A DNA stretch of 64,000 bases, taken from the NCBI GenBank assembly GCA_902729315.2, contig LR746273.1, positions 2,040,001 to 2,104,000 of the forward strand. The letters run 5' to 3'. This stretch comes from Spirodela intermedia (taxonomy: Eukaryota; Streptophyta; Magnoliopsida; Alismatales; Araceae). The notes below the pieces were generated by a model. It ran no database searches, was not told the DNA's origin, and saw only the letters and a program-made list of their open reading frames with translations. Position 1 is the stretch's first letter, and the number at the start of each line of letters is the position of its first letter. Of the stretch, positions 39,500 through 51,114 are shown one piece after another. Both the position numbers and the translations under genes were made by a program.

Positions 39500-39790
39500 C
39501 CCCTACCCCTTCTTATCTCCCTCTCCCTCTCTTCCTCTCTCCTTCTCTTCCTCTCTTCCTCTCTCCCTCTCTCCTTCTCTCCTTCTCTCCTTCTCTTTCT
39601 CTCCGTCTCTCTCCCTCTCTCCCTCCTTCTCTTCCTCTCTCCCTCTCTCCCTCCATCTCTCCCTCTCTCCCTCTCTCCCTCTCTCCCTCCATCTCTTCCT
39701 CTCTCTCTCTTTATCTCTCCGTCTCTCTCTCTCTCCCTCTCTCCCTCTCTCCCTCCATCTCTTCCTCTCTCTCTCTCTCTCTCTCTCTGT
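39500..39790. repeat. 290-bp polypyrimidine tract with internal higher-order repeats
   Basis: The plus strand is almost pure C/T, built of CTCTCC, CTTCTC and CCCTCC units. A segment of about 40 bp containing CCCTCCATCTCTTCCTCTCT occurs twice, around 39687 and around 39750. Purine interruptions are very few. Long frames across it encode only Ser-Leu-Pro or Arg-Glu-Gly repeats. Confidence 0.95.
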
Positions 39791-40132
39791 GTTTCTGGGC
39801 TAATTAGGCTGCTATGTGACATCAGGCAAAGCGAAAATATCTAGGCCTAATGGGCCTCCCTGTCCGTCAGCGAGGGCAGCGGGCCGTCGAGGGTATGATT
39901 TGCTGGCCAAAATATCCATTCATCGGGATCATCGGAAGTGGATATAGACAATTTCTATTGCCATAAATACCCCTAACTTCACGGTTACACCTATGAGCTG
40001 TAGCAGGATCTGCTCAGTGGTTATTTAGTCATTCATGTTCTAAGCCAGTCTACCTAAAGTCGGGCTCCTCTCCTCTCTCTCTCTCTCTCTCTTCTCGCCA
40101 GTGGAGCTGCTGCTGCTTCTGCAACTGTGGCA

Positions 40133-43100
40133 ATGTCCACCTCGCTGCGTTCGCCGTCCTCTGCATTGTTTACCTCTCCCCTTCAGGTTACCCGCCTCTC
40201 TCTTTGCCGGTGCATGCTCGTAGATCGATATCTATCATTTGTTTCCCCCGTGGATTCGCTGACGAATCTTCCACCGATGAGTGGACATTTGAATTATTGA
40301 CTGGAATCCGAGCAGGCGAGGAGGAGCACCTTGCCGAGACCATCGCCGCCGTCCTTTTTCCTCCAACTCCGCAAGTCCTTTCCGATAATCAGGGCCTCCA
40401 CAGCTGGGAACGCGTCATCGGTTGGTACCGGTGGGTGGTGATTTCGTCTTCTGGTTCTCTGGTTTCTGGATTTTCGTTCTTTCTCTCTTTCCATTTTTGT
40501 AATGAATATATTTTTTACGTGTTGTTGCGAGATCCAGAATTAAGCACCGAATTGGACGCTGTATCGGCATTCAGCGAGATTGTTCCAGATACCGTCATCT
40601 TCGACGACTTCGAGAGGCAATCTTCTGCGTTTTATTTTTTTCCTTCTATTTTTCCATTTCATCTGCTTCATAGTTAGTGAAAAGTGAACAGCGGCCTCCG
40701 TTTCACTTACTTACGTGCTATGTAGGTTTCCTCCAACTGCTGCCACGGTTAGCTCGTCACTGATTCTTGGAATCTCTGGCCTTCCTGACACTAAGTTTAA
40801 GGTGAGGAAAGATGGAATCGGGTATTCATCTGATAAAGACACATGCATGTTGCCTTTTTCTTGTTTTTACATTTTTTGGATTATGAGCTTACTATTGGGA
40901 GACGGTTGACGAGAGGAAAGTTGTGCTGTAGAGTGCTATTGAGACTGCTCTGGCTGATGGTGAATGCTATGGACAAGAGGATCCCCAAACCCGGTTGTCC
41001 TGCTTTTTTAATAAGGTTTTTTTTTGTAATTTATCGTTAATCCTGGGTTGCAACTAATTATTCAGTTGTTTTCTTGGGTTCCTCTTGACCTCATGCTTTG
41101 CATCCTGTAATGCAGGCTTTGGTGAATGTTGGAGCAGATTTAGCAAGACTTGTCCCTGGTCGGGTCTCTACCGAGGTTGATGCTCGTTTAGCATATGACA
41201 CTGACGCAATCGTTGGAAAGGTATCAGAACCTGTACTCAGATGAATTCCACTTGCTTAATGAATTTAAGAATATGTGTTGACATTATGCTTTGTCGGCTG
41301 TTTCTGTTGTTTATTAACTCTTTATCTTGTTGGTATTGAATAACATAACTTTTTAACAGAAAAGTTTTAGTTCACCTGTGTCCCGTGTGGGATAACAGAA
41401 ATTTTTAACCATGACAGCTGATCCAAGTCATCATGTCACTGAATTTTTAGTTCAAAGAGAAATCATGTGGTAGCACACAGAAGAGAGTATGACATGCCCT
41501 TTTGCTGGATTTCTTTGCAAGTGGATGATGTCTGATATGTTAAAAGAAGATTATGAGGATGTATGCCTTTTTTTATTAGTTTGCAGCATAGATTAATCTT
41601 CCTTTTGCTAAGGCCCAAGAAACTGGCGACCATGCAGATGAACCCGAAGAGGATTGACGTCCTTGATGTGAGTCAGATGGTTTCCACGACAGGATTCATT
41701 TTGAGCACCAATCCCTGGGTGAAACGACAGGATTCATTCTGAGTTCATAGTGGACTAATCAAAATGGGCTTCATGAGAGAACTGATTTTCTGCATTCACC
41801 CTTTGGTGAAGTGTTTATTTTCATCTTGGTGCTCCCACGCCCTAATGGCCGTCTAAACTTCATTGTCTACCATTGTAAATCCTAGGACGCACACTTAATT
41901 ACTGAATTTGTAAATTAACTATTATCTTAACGTATGCCTTTAATGTGGGGGTTTGATCTAACAGTTTTGTCAAAGGGACAACATGCATGGACTTTACAGC
42001 TTGTTCGTAACTTTCTATCTGATTGCTACCTTTTGTGAACTAAGAAAAGTTTACATTATAGTCCAAGCCTACCTTTGAAGTACGATTTATCTTATTTTGA
42101 TGTTTGTTATCACCTGTGTATTTCCTCTTCAGATACTGCTAAAGGGAGAAAGAAAGTAGAAAACCGCCTCGTCTTTGGATTTATTGCACACGTTAGCCAA
42201 AACTCCAGCCTCCACACCTTTCTTTGCATTTTTATTTCTATAAACTGTGCTGCCCTCTTAATCCTATTCTTGAGTCTTGGCATGAAATACTGCTGATAAC
42301 TGCTATTTGCGTGATTTTTGAATTTTTTTTAGGATATGAACTATGTACTTCATGGATAAAGAACTAGAGAAATGGAACAACGTTCATGGTAATATCAATA
42401 AATGAGATTCACTTCTGGTGGTGTGATTGGAGATTTCTGTATAACTTTCCAGGTGCACGAACTGGTAAAGTTATATGCTGAAGTAGAGGTTTCACGAGAC
42501 CGTCTTCTCTTCAAAATTCCTTCAACTTGGCAAGTAAGAAATATGACTAAGAGAAAACAGAAAGAGATACTTCGTTTTCCATTCACATAATTTGTTTTAT
42601 TTTTCTTGCGTAAGGGTATCGAAGCTTCTAGGCTGCTGGAATCCGAGGGCATACAAACACACTTGACTTTTGTGTATAGGTACTCGTGTTTCCTTATTCT
42701 GCTGTTGATGGTTCCGATGTTTCTCGGTTGTGTTGTGCGGCTATGTTCTTGATTATGCCATTCAACGAACTATACAATTCCTGCGTTTCTTAGAACATAT
42801 AGCATATCTTAGAACTTCTACTATTGTTAAAAGAAAGCACGGACAGAGCTTCTCTTCCCGGTTTCGATTGAACACGCCTTCCAAAATAAACACATTTCAA
42901 TCCTTCTTATTGGAGTTGTATTGGATTTTCAGAGATACTTACCTGGGTTTTGCATTATTTCATCTTGTTTCACTCTTGTACTTCGTTCGTTCCTGGATGT
43001 GTGCAGATAGACCTATAAAATTATCCACCTATTTGTGTGCTTTCATTTTCACTATGAACGGCTATTGAAAATCATGAAGAAATTCCGTCTGTTTCATCCC

Positions 43101-44925
43101 ATTGAGTGCTTCCGCACTCGTGAATTGGTTGAGGTTATAATGTACGATTAGAATGGCTTCGGAATCCTTCAAGAGAATGATCTTTGTTCCATTTTCTTTA
43201 CACTTTAGTGTCTCATGACTGATTTTCTCGCTCATATCCCACTTCTGTTGTGTTAAAATACGGATCTAATGTGCGAAATACATGAAAATAAATACTATAA
43301 TTAGAAGAGCTATAACTTTCCCTGCTTCTGCTTTGATCTTGTTTATTATTTAGTTTTGGCGTGTTATGTTATTTATACATGTTGAGAATATTCTCACCTT
43401 CGTAGGTGAGATGAAGAATAAAATAGGAAGAGAAAGTGATTTCATTTTAACAAGTGAAAATCATCCCTCGTCCGTCAGTGCTACATATTCGGCCAAAAGA
43501 TTTCATGCACACAGATGAATTGCTGAGCTATCAGCAATTCAAGAGACTTTCTCTGGTAGATGATGATGTCTTTAGAGTATCAGAAAATGCCTTGCGTTGA
43601 GAAATCTCGGTATAGAGTCAAGAGGCTTATTCCCCGGCTCTCTGATCGTCTTACTTTGCAGCTTCCCTCAAGCCGCGGCTGCTGCTCAGGCTGGGGCTTC
43701 TGTCATCCAGATTTTCGTTGGCCGAGTCAGGGTACAATCTTCTACTGATTTTTTTATTTAATCAATACATCAAAAATAGATATTATAAGAAGAGAAAGTT
43801 AGAACAGGATTGGGCTCGCACTCACTCTGGAGATCCTGAGATTGAGGCTGCACGCAAGAAAGGAGATGATCCTGGACTGTCCTTGGTAAGTTATTTGCTT
43901 TCATGCAGGATGTTTTTGTTCGTGCTCTTGGTCAGAACCTCCCTGCTATCTATGATTGATTGATTAATTAAGTTTACGAGTCAATTATTATCTATTAAAG
44001 AGTTTTGATGATCAAGGCTTCCGAGCTTCGGTTTCATAGGAACATGACCAGAAATGGAAAATTAACTTTGAAAATTAAGATGATCGGTGCATTGGATACG
44101 ATATCTTTTCCTGAGCCGGCACCATTCCCAAGTCAGCTTGACTTTTTTAAGGGAGATTACTTACACATTCAGGTGACCAAAACGTACAATTACATCCACA
44201 AATACGGGCATAAGTCAAAGCTGATGGCGGCAGCCGTCCGCAACAAGCAGGACGTATTCAGCCTCCTGGGGTAAGTTTCTTGCTGCTTCCGGTAATGTCT
44301 TCATCTGGGTCATCAGTGTAACTTTGTCCGGCCTTCAGGGTTGACTATATCATTGCACCCCTGAAGATTCTGCAGTCGCTGAAGGAATCTGTTACCTATC
44401 CCGACGAAAAGTACTCCTTTGTGAGACGATTGTCCCCGAGCTCTGCCAAGATCTACGATTTCACCGACGAAGAGGTAACACTCAGCCCTGGTTGCATGAA
44501 ATCCCCCGTTCTCTTACATTTATGATGTCATAAATCTATGAGTGAGAGAGAGAGAGAGCCACCCAGATCTCCCTCCCTCCCTCCCTCTCTCTCTCTCTCT
44601 CTCTCGCTACCTCCCATTCGCGATTGCATGAAATACGTCATTCCCTTCCATTTATGATGTCATAAATATATGAAGAGAGAGAGAGAGAGCCACCTCTCTT
44701 TCTCTCTTTCGGTGAGAGAAGGTGAGATCTGGGTGGAGAGCTGTCGATTGAAAACTCATGATCTGAGCGTGGATGCAGCTGGTGAAGTGGAACCAGCTGA
44801 GCTTCGCGTCGGCGATGGGGCCCGCGGCGGAGGAACTCCTCTCCACGGGGTTGGAAGGCTACGTGGCGCAGACGAAGAGGGTGGAGGAGTTCCTGGGGAA
44901 GATCTGGCCGCCGCCAAATGTCTAA
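40133..44925 (+). CDS. Transaldolase, plastid-targeted plant type
   Basis: Thirteen exons join in phase to 395 residues: 40133-40186, 40316-40424, 40532-40616, 40726-40801, 40932-41015, 41116-41220, 42453-42533, 42615-42679, 43662-43731, 43808-43885, 44173-44270, 44339-44474, 44779-44925. Transaldolase moves a dihydroxyacetone unit between sugar phosphates in the pentose-phosphate pathway through a Schiff base. Exons 1 and 2 encode a Ser/Arg/Pro-rich stretch ending near [13 protein letters not shown], typical of a chloroplast transit peptide. The catalytic domain follows: [34 protein letters not shown], the Schiff-base Lys192 in [14 protein letters not shown], and the C-terminal GKIWPPPNV. 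It resembles Arabidopsis At1g12230-type transaldolase throughout. Intron 3 starts with GC rather than GT (40617-40618). The last intron contains a duplicated segment. The family call is firm; exons 1-2 are the least certain part. Confidence 0.92.
44493..44690. repeat. Tandem duplication in the last transaldolase intron, with palindrome and GA/CT tracts
   Basis: Two copies of about 70 bp start TGCATGAAAT, contain the inverted repeat ATTTATGATGTCATAAAT (44518-44535 and 44650-44667; 8-bp arms, 2-bp centre), and end in (GA)n followed by GCCACC. They are 132 bp apart and separated by a CCCT/CT tract. Confidence 0.9.
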
Positions 44926-45660
44926 GTTTTCTTCATCTCCTCCTCGGGGTCTGACGTCGCGCAGAAATAAAACGGGACCCGGCGCTGGTCCCATATGGAC
45001 AGCTGTAGGTAAATGCGGCATCCAAGTGGGGTCGTATGCACGTGTCCAGGTCGGTGGAATGATGAGGCTCTCTGGCACACTGGACGTGAACCTCGGGTGC
45101 ACGTTAATCTCGGGAGTAGTGACCCTGAACGTGGACGTAATTTCGAATGGTTTTTACGGCTCCGGACGCCAGGTTGTCCCTTTGGCTGGTGCGCTAAACG
45201 GGCCAGGCCTATGCGGTTCGGGCTCAACCAGGGCCCGAAAATTCAAGCCACCACCCGGAAGGGAAGCGAAGAAAAATGAAAGAGGGAGTATGACCCATCA
45301 AATCTACCAGATCCAGATCCAGATCCCGCCATCTCAGCCGTCGGAGGCTAATTGAGCATACTAGGGGGGGGGGACCAACTCTGTAGTGGGCCCACCTCGG
45401 CGATCCCTCCCCGACAGCTCTCTCCCTGCGATCCACCTCCCGCGGCACGTGCGAGACAGCCGTGGCGGACAGGGGACGCGGTTCCCGCCACCTCACGCCC
45501 CTGCGTCGCTTCCGTACGTTGCGCTTGATATACATATGGTAGAGACCCAGAGAGGTCGTGACAACATCATGATGCCACGTCGGACGAGAGGCTATGGCTA
45601 CACGTAATGGGGCCACATGCCCGTTAGATCCTGTCGCTCTTCTGGCAACGAGCTGTCCTC

Positions 45661-45694
<34 letters not shown>

Positions 45695-46062
45695 TCCCCA
45701 GTTCGGCAGTCCTAACTGTCTGCGAGACCGACGGGTTGAAGATTACAGAGAATTTAATGCTTAATTATTTGCTGCTAATTTCTCGCGCCACCCTTTTTTT
45801 AGGGTCCTCTCCGGTAGCCCTAGCGTGATCCCCGGAAGTTGGAGCAGCTGCAGCAGCCGCAGCAGTGGGGTGGTACGATTCTCCACAGCCAGCTTCCTGC
45901 GACAGTCCTCGCTATGGCAATGAGGTAGAAGGAGTGCGGGAAGGCGCGGCTTGGGCTACCATATTCGGTTCGGGCTTGTTCTGCTGAGTGGCGGTGCTTC
46001 TCCGTTCGGCATTGTGGTATCAGCGGCTGTGTTTGTCGGCATTTTGGTCTGGACCGAGAAGA
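44926..46062. other. Spacer between transaldolase and the SKU5-like gene
   Basis: This holds the transaldolase 3' untranslated region, a G9 run near 45365, a CT run at 45659-45682 and the promoter/leader of the SKU5-like gene. Open frames on both strands lack recognisable domains. Confidence 0.5.
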
Positions 46063-49000
46063 ATGGCGGGTCGGCAGTCCGTCAACCTGGCGGCGGCGGT
46101 GGTCTTGGGGCTTGTGTGCATCTCCCTGCTTGTGGGGCTCTGCAGGGCCGAGGATCCGGTCGTCTTCTTCGACTGGGACGTCTCCTACATCACCGCCGCT
46201 CCACTGGGCGTCAAGCAGCAGGTGCATCTACTTACCACTTTCAGATCTCCCTCTCTGGATCTACATTCTTCGTCACGACTTCTTCACGTTCCGATGCGAT
46301 GGTTTTCCTGAACTCTGTGATCGTTGACTCGGTCTTCGTCTTCTTTATCCCACCTTTTCGTTCCTATTTCCTGCTCATTTCTAATTTTCTTTTCCTGCTA
46401 TGTTTTTGTCGCCTGATTTTGTCCTCGATGTCGTTCTCCACTGGCATCTCGCATAGCAGATCTGTGATCTGCAATGGATTAAAAGCCTATACCGCGTTTA
46501 AGACCACCTATACCGCGTTTGGCTTCGATGCGACCACCAACTTTTTGCGCTATCTACCTTTTCTGGCCAGCGTTAGATGACGTTGACGCCAGCTTTGCCG
46601 CCCCAATGGGAGCCATGTGGTCGCATTGACTCTCTCTACCTTACTTATTTATGTTTTCTTTACGATCGATTAAATTATTTGCAGTGTAATCTCTGCTTCT
46701 GCCTTTCAAATTCTCTTGATCCCTCGCGGCCTTGTCACCTTGCTTGATTGATTTCAGGTGATCGCCATCAATGGTCAGTTTCCTGGTCCCATCGTGAACG
46801 TCACCACGAATTACAACCTGGTTGTGAACGTGCAGAATGATCTCGATGAGCCTCTTCTCATAACCTGGTATATTAACTTTTTTAAATCTCGTTTGACGAT
46901 GTGATCATCCTCTCTGAGATTTATTGACATTTTGCTGGTTAATAGGGATGGGATTCAGCACCGGAAGAATTCTTGGCAGGACGGCGTGCTAGGGACGAAT
47001 TGCCCAATTCCTTCGGGTTGGAACTGGACTTATCAGTTCCAGGTGAAGGACCAGATTGGGAGTTTCTTCTATTTTCCTTCTATCAACCTTCAAAGGGCTG
47101 CTGGAGGTTATGGTGGGATTATTGTGAACAACAGGCAAGTTATCGCTGTACCCTTTGGTAAACCTGATGGGGACATTACCATCTTCGTTGGTGACTGGTA
47201 CAACAGAAACCACACGGTCAGTTGGGCTTCTATTTTTGCCATTTCCTGTCACTGCTTATCTGATGAATTTTTTAAATGTATATGTAATTATTTTGAAATT
47301 ATTCCGTTATTCAGGATTTAAGGAAGGCCCTTGACAATGGGAAGGACCTCGGGATGCCAGATGGTGTTCTGATTAATGGAAAGGGGCCTTATCGATACAA
47401 CACGACTCTTGTTCCAGATGGCATTGACTACGAAACTATTAATGTTCATCCAGGTAGCTTACTCTTTTGTGCTGATTTTCATTCCCTTCTCTTTTGAATC
47501 CCATGGCTTTTTACCGCCCCTTGGTTGTAAAATCTGGGAAAATATATGCCTTTATTACCATATAATCAGAACTATTATGCTAATGATGTCAATTAATTTA
47601 AAAACTCCTGCAAAACTTGAAAGACTTGTGTCCTGGTACCTCTTGATGGGCTACTAGATCAGCCAAATGGAAGTTCTGGAGCTTAGATAGAAAGGTTGTA
47701 TTGCAGGACCGAACTAAAATTCATCTGTCAGGGGAAATGGCCCTGTGAGTAGCTAATCTTTGACCTCCACATCTGCTTCTGTTTGAAACTGGTTTTGCGT
47801 CGTTCATAGTACACGTGCGCCATTCAGACAAGATAGTGCTTTTCTCTTTGCCTTTCTCTCTTTTTGTCGACTTTGGATCTCCAAGCCAAGGGGTTTTATT
47901 CTCTTAGGAAAACAGGGTAGAAGTAAGGTGCCTTTTCCCATTCTGATGTCTTGATACTTGCTGCTTGTTATGAACGAACAAAGCATTTGTTTACTTGTCT
48001 GATTTACCGCCATTCAAACAGGGAAAACTTATCGCATTCGTGTGCACAATGTGGGAGTTTCTACCAGCCTGAATTTCAGAATTCAGAACCACAATATGTT
48101 ACTTGTGGAGACGGAAGGATCATACACTGTGCAACAAAATTTTACCAACTTAGACATTCACGTTGGCCAATCCTACTCTTTCTTAGTGACTATGGATCAG
48201 AATGCCAGCAGCGATTACTATATTGTCGCCAGTGCAAGGTTTGTGAACGAGTCAATTTGGAGAAGGGTCACAGGTGTCGCCATACTGCGCTACTCAAATT
48301 CCAAGGGCAAGGCGTCTGGTCCACTCCCAGAGGGCCCTTATGATCTCTTCGACAAGACATTTTCCATGAATCAGGCCAGATCTATCAGGTCCGTATGCCA
48401 TTCCTATAGCACTGTACATTGCAGAACTTCTCCAGTTTCCTCTGCCATATTTTTTTTCTTTTCCTTTTCTTTGTTCTTCTGAAGTTCATCCATGTCTTGT
48501 CACAACCTCTTGATTTCCTTGTTTCATCTCATATTTCTTGGCCAAAATAACATGAAATGCCATATTTTTCGTCTTGATCACCACCCCCCTTCGATGAATA
48601 TTTCAGGTGGAATGTAAGCGCTGGCGCTGCCCGTCCCAACCCTCAAGGATCTTTCAAATATGGATCGATCAATGTGACCCAAGTTTATCTCTTGAGGAAT
48701 AAACCCCCAGTTGTCATAAATGGAAAGCGACGAACCACACTGAACGGCCTCTCGTATGTGCCACCGACGACTCCACTACGGCTCGCCGACCAGTTTGATG
48801 TGAAAGGCGTATATGCTCTCGACTTCCCCACAAGGCCGATTGTAGGACCCCCTCGGACCTCATCGTCTATAATTAATGGCACATACAGGGGATTCATTGA
48901 AATCATATTCGTGAACAATGACACAACGGTCCAGACCTACCACATGGATGGATACGCCTTTTTTGTCGTCGGGTAGTAGCCGACCATTATCTTCAATGTT

Positions 49001-50014
49001 CTTCAAGACCGTCGCCATTCCTTTACGCTGCTAAGCATTCAATCTTACATCAATTTCAGGATGGACTATGGAGAATGGACGGAGAGCAGCCGAGGCACAT
49101 ACAACAAGTGGGATGGTGTTGCAAGATGCACGACTCAGGTGCGTCCATGGTGGTGAATTCTCTCGATTTGCCAAGAACATTCTCCTGTTTTGTTGGAAAG
49201 GATGAAAACAAAAATATGCTTGACCAACATGGCTGAAACCAAAACCATACTCGTATTGCACATGTTTACTGATTGCTCTCTCCAGTGTGAGGCCTGGTGG
49301 ATCTCTTTCTAGCTGTTGAGTAGTCAACGCTAGCTGTCGGGTCAATGAATTTCTCTCAATTGCCGAATTTTATCATGTTTACTGATTCCTCTAGTCAATG
49401 GGTGCCTTGTGGATCTCTCCTGTTCGTTGACTGATCTACAGTTCTCTGCTTATAAAATCAGAACCAGTGGTCCGATCTAATCATATTCATTGATTCCCCC
49501 CCTCACCAATGCCTGCTCTATGGATCTCTCTCTCTCTCTCTCTCTACGCGTTGACTGATCAGATTAATGAACTTCTCTGCTGATTCGATCTCCATCTGGC
49601 AGGTTTACCCGGGAGCATGGACCGCGATCCTGGTCTCCCTGGACAATGTGGGTGTGTGGAACGTGCGCACCGAGAACCTCGACACGTGGTACCTAGGCCA
49701 GGAGACGTACATTCAGGTAGTGAACCCGGAGCAGACCAACAAGACCGAGCTGGCCCCTCCCGACAACGTCCTCTATTGCGGCCTCCTCCAGTCTAAGCAG
49801 AAGTAAGAAGAAGCTCCCCCCGTTGACTCTGGATCTTCCCCGCCTTCCTCCCCCTCTGTTTTACTCACCGATTGACTCTCTGTTCTCTCCGTTGTTCCTC
49901 GCCAGGCCCCAGACTGTTCACCACAAGATCACCTCCGCTGGTTCCATCTCAAATGCCGGATTCCGGGGTCTCCTGTGCCTTGTGATCGCCGCTCTCGCCG
50001 CCATTTCCCTCTGA
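46063..50014 (+). CDS. SKU5: SKU5/SKS-family GPI-anchored multicopper-oxidase-like protein
   Basis: Nine exons join in phase to 599 residues: 46063-46221, 46758-46867, 46946-47216, 47315-47453, 48022-48388, 48607-48972, 49060-49138, 49603-49802, 49906-50014. SKU5 proteins sit on the outer plasma membrane and cell wall and affect directional growth and wall expansion. A signal peptide ends near LCRAEDP. Three cupredoxin domains follow, with family blocks VIAINGQFPGPIVNVTTNYN, SWQDGVLGTNCPIP, KDQIGSFFYFPS, TVQQNFTNLDIHVGQSYSF, SMNQARSIRWN and YHMDGYAFFVVGMDYGEW. The His-rich copper-ligand motifs of true laccases are missing (TWDGIQH, TWYLGQET), as known for SKU5 relatives, so classical oxidase activity is doubtful. 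Many N-glycosylation sites are present. The C-terminus is a hydrophobic tail (LLCLVIAALAAISL), expected for a GPI-anchor signal. Very close to Arabidopsis SKU5 in sequence and length (587). Confidence 0.93.
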
Positions 50015-50115
50015 GGATGCTGCGTTCCGCCTTCAAGGTGCCCATGTTGATACCCTTGCTCCCCTTTGAGTTTCTCCCCCCCTCAATTTCCCTATTTGGG
50101 TAATTGTAGAGCCTT

Positions 50116-50128
50116 TCTCTCTCTCTCT

Positions 50129-50174
<46 letters not shown>
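50116..50174. repeat. CT microsatellite
   Basis: A CT tract with two CCCT interruptions, about 100 bp after the SKU5-like stop codon. Confidence 0.95.
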
Positions 50175-50176
<2 letters not shown>

Positions 50177-51063
50177 CTTAATGTTCTGATTGTTCAGCCA
50201 TTGGAAAATTTAATTGAACTGCTGACAGGCTGGGTCGCATGGTTCTGTAGAAAAAATGTAGGGTGGGGAGTGCAAAATTCGAGTTTTATAGGGTGGGTGG
50301 GACGCAGAGTCTCGATGGGCCGGGCTTTTTCGGTCCGGGAGAAAAGCCCGAAATGGGATCCTGACCGGGCCGGATCTGTTTGATTTTTTGGAGTAATATT
50401 ATAAAAACATAGCCTTTGGGGAATTTACCGAGTGAATAAAGCCACTCGATGGTGCCAGCGGGGTCGACTGAACCGACAGAAGGTGAGAGTGGGCGCCGCG
50501 CTTTAGACCGGCGTTAGGAACCATCTTCTCCGTCGCCTTGCGCCTCCTCCTCTGTACCTCTGCGCCGGGCTTTTGCCTCCTTGTACTCACCCCCACCAAC
50601 ACACACAGAGAGAGGTAGAGGTAGAGAGAGAGAGAAAGAGGTTGTCGAATTAGGGCACGGATCAGTGGGTCAGGTCGGAGCAAGTCGTGGAGTGATTAGT
50701 CAACGGGTCTGTCGGAGGGTAGCGATGTCCAGTTGATTTGATATCGACAAGCAGCTGTATGATGGATGGAAAGCGGCACTGAGCTCTGAAAGAGGGAGGG
50801 AGGGAGGGTTACCTGTCCTTAGTCGCTTCTCGCCCCCGCGGTTCCTTGCCCGCTGCGCCCGCAAGGTTGCGCGACAAAATTTCCTCTTTTACTCTGCTTC
50901 ACTGGTACACTACCCCCCCGGCGGAGAGGGAGAGAGGGAGAGAGGGAGAAGGGGATTGCAGAAATCTGAAGGAAACTCGGCAGATTGTGAGGCGGAGGAA
51001 GAGGAGGGAGAGCAGCAGGAGGGGAATGGAGGGATGAGAGTGAGACAGGTTTTCTTTCTCCTG

Positions 51064-51071
51064 AAACCCTA
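51064..51071 (+). promoter_or_regulatory. Telo-box-like motif upstream of the DUF641 gene
   Basis: AAACCCTA lies 44 bp before the start codon. This octamer is a known plant promoter element near transcription starts; its role here is inferred. Confidence 0.35.
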
Positions 51072-51114
51072 GGAAGAGTGAGGAGAGGAGGATAGCGGGG
51101 CGGGAGATCTCGAG

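Larger units (their letters stand above)
32535..40132. other. Long AT-rich spacer without a recognised gene
   Basis: This 7.6-kb stretch holds a CT run (33434-33463), two small unassigned open frames (34006-34194 and 36342-36494), a possible retroelement primer-binding-site relic (about 36635-36660), a C13 homopolymer near 36585, a strongly AT-rich block at 37.7-38.4 kb and a large polypyrimidine tract (39500-39790). The last ~280 bp form the transaldolase promoter and include a site-II-like AATGGGCC near 39849 and a CT run just before the start codon. Confidence 0.5.
50015..51114. other. Spacer between the SKU5-like and DUF641 genes
   Basis: This holds a CT run (50116-50174) in the SKU5-like 3' flank and a GA-rich leader upstream of the next start codon. 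A telo-box-like AAACCCTA lies at 51064-51071. No further gene is seen. Confidence 0.5.

Noticed and set aside
39475-39844. Long frames on both strands at 39.5-39.8 kb
   Set aside because: They encode only Ser/Leu/Pro or Arg/Glu/Gly repeats produced by the polypyrimidine tract.
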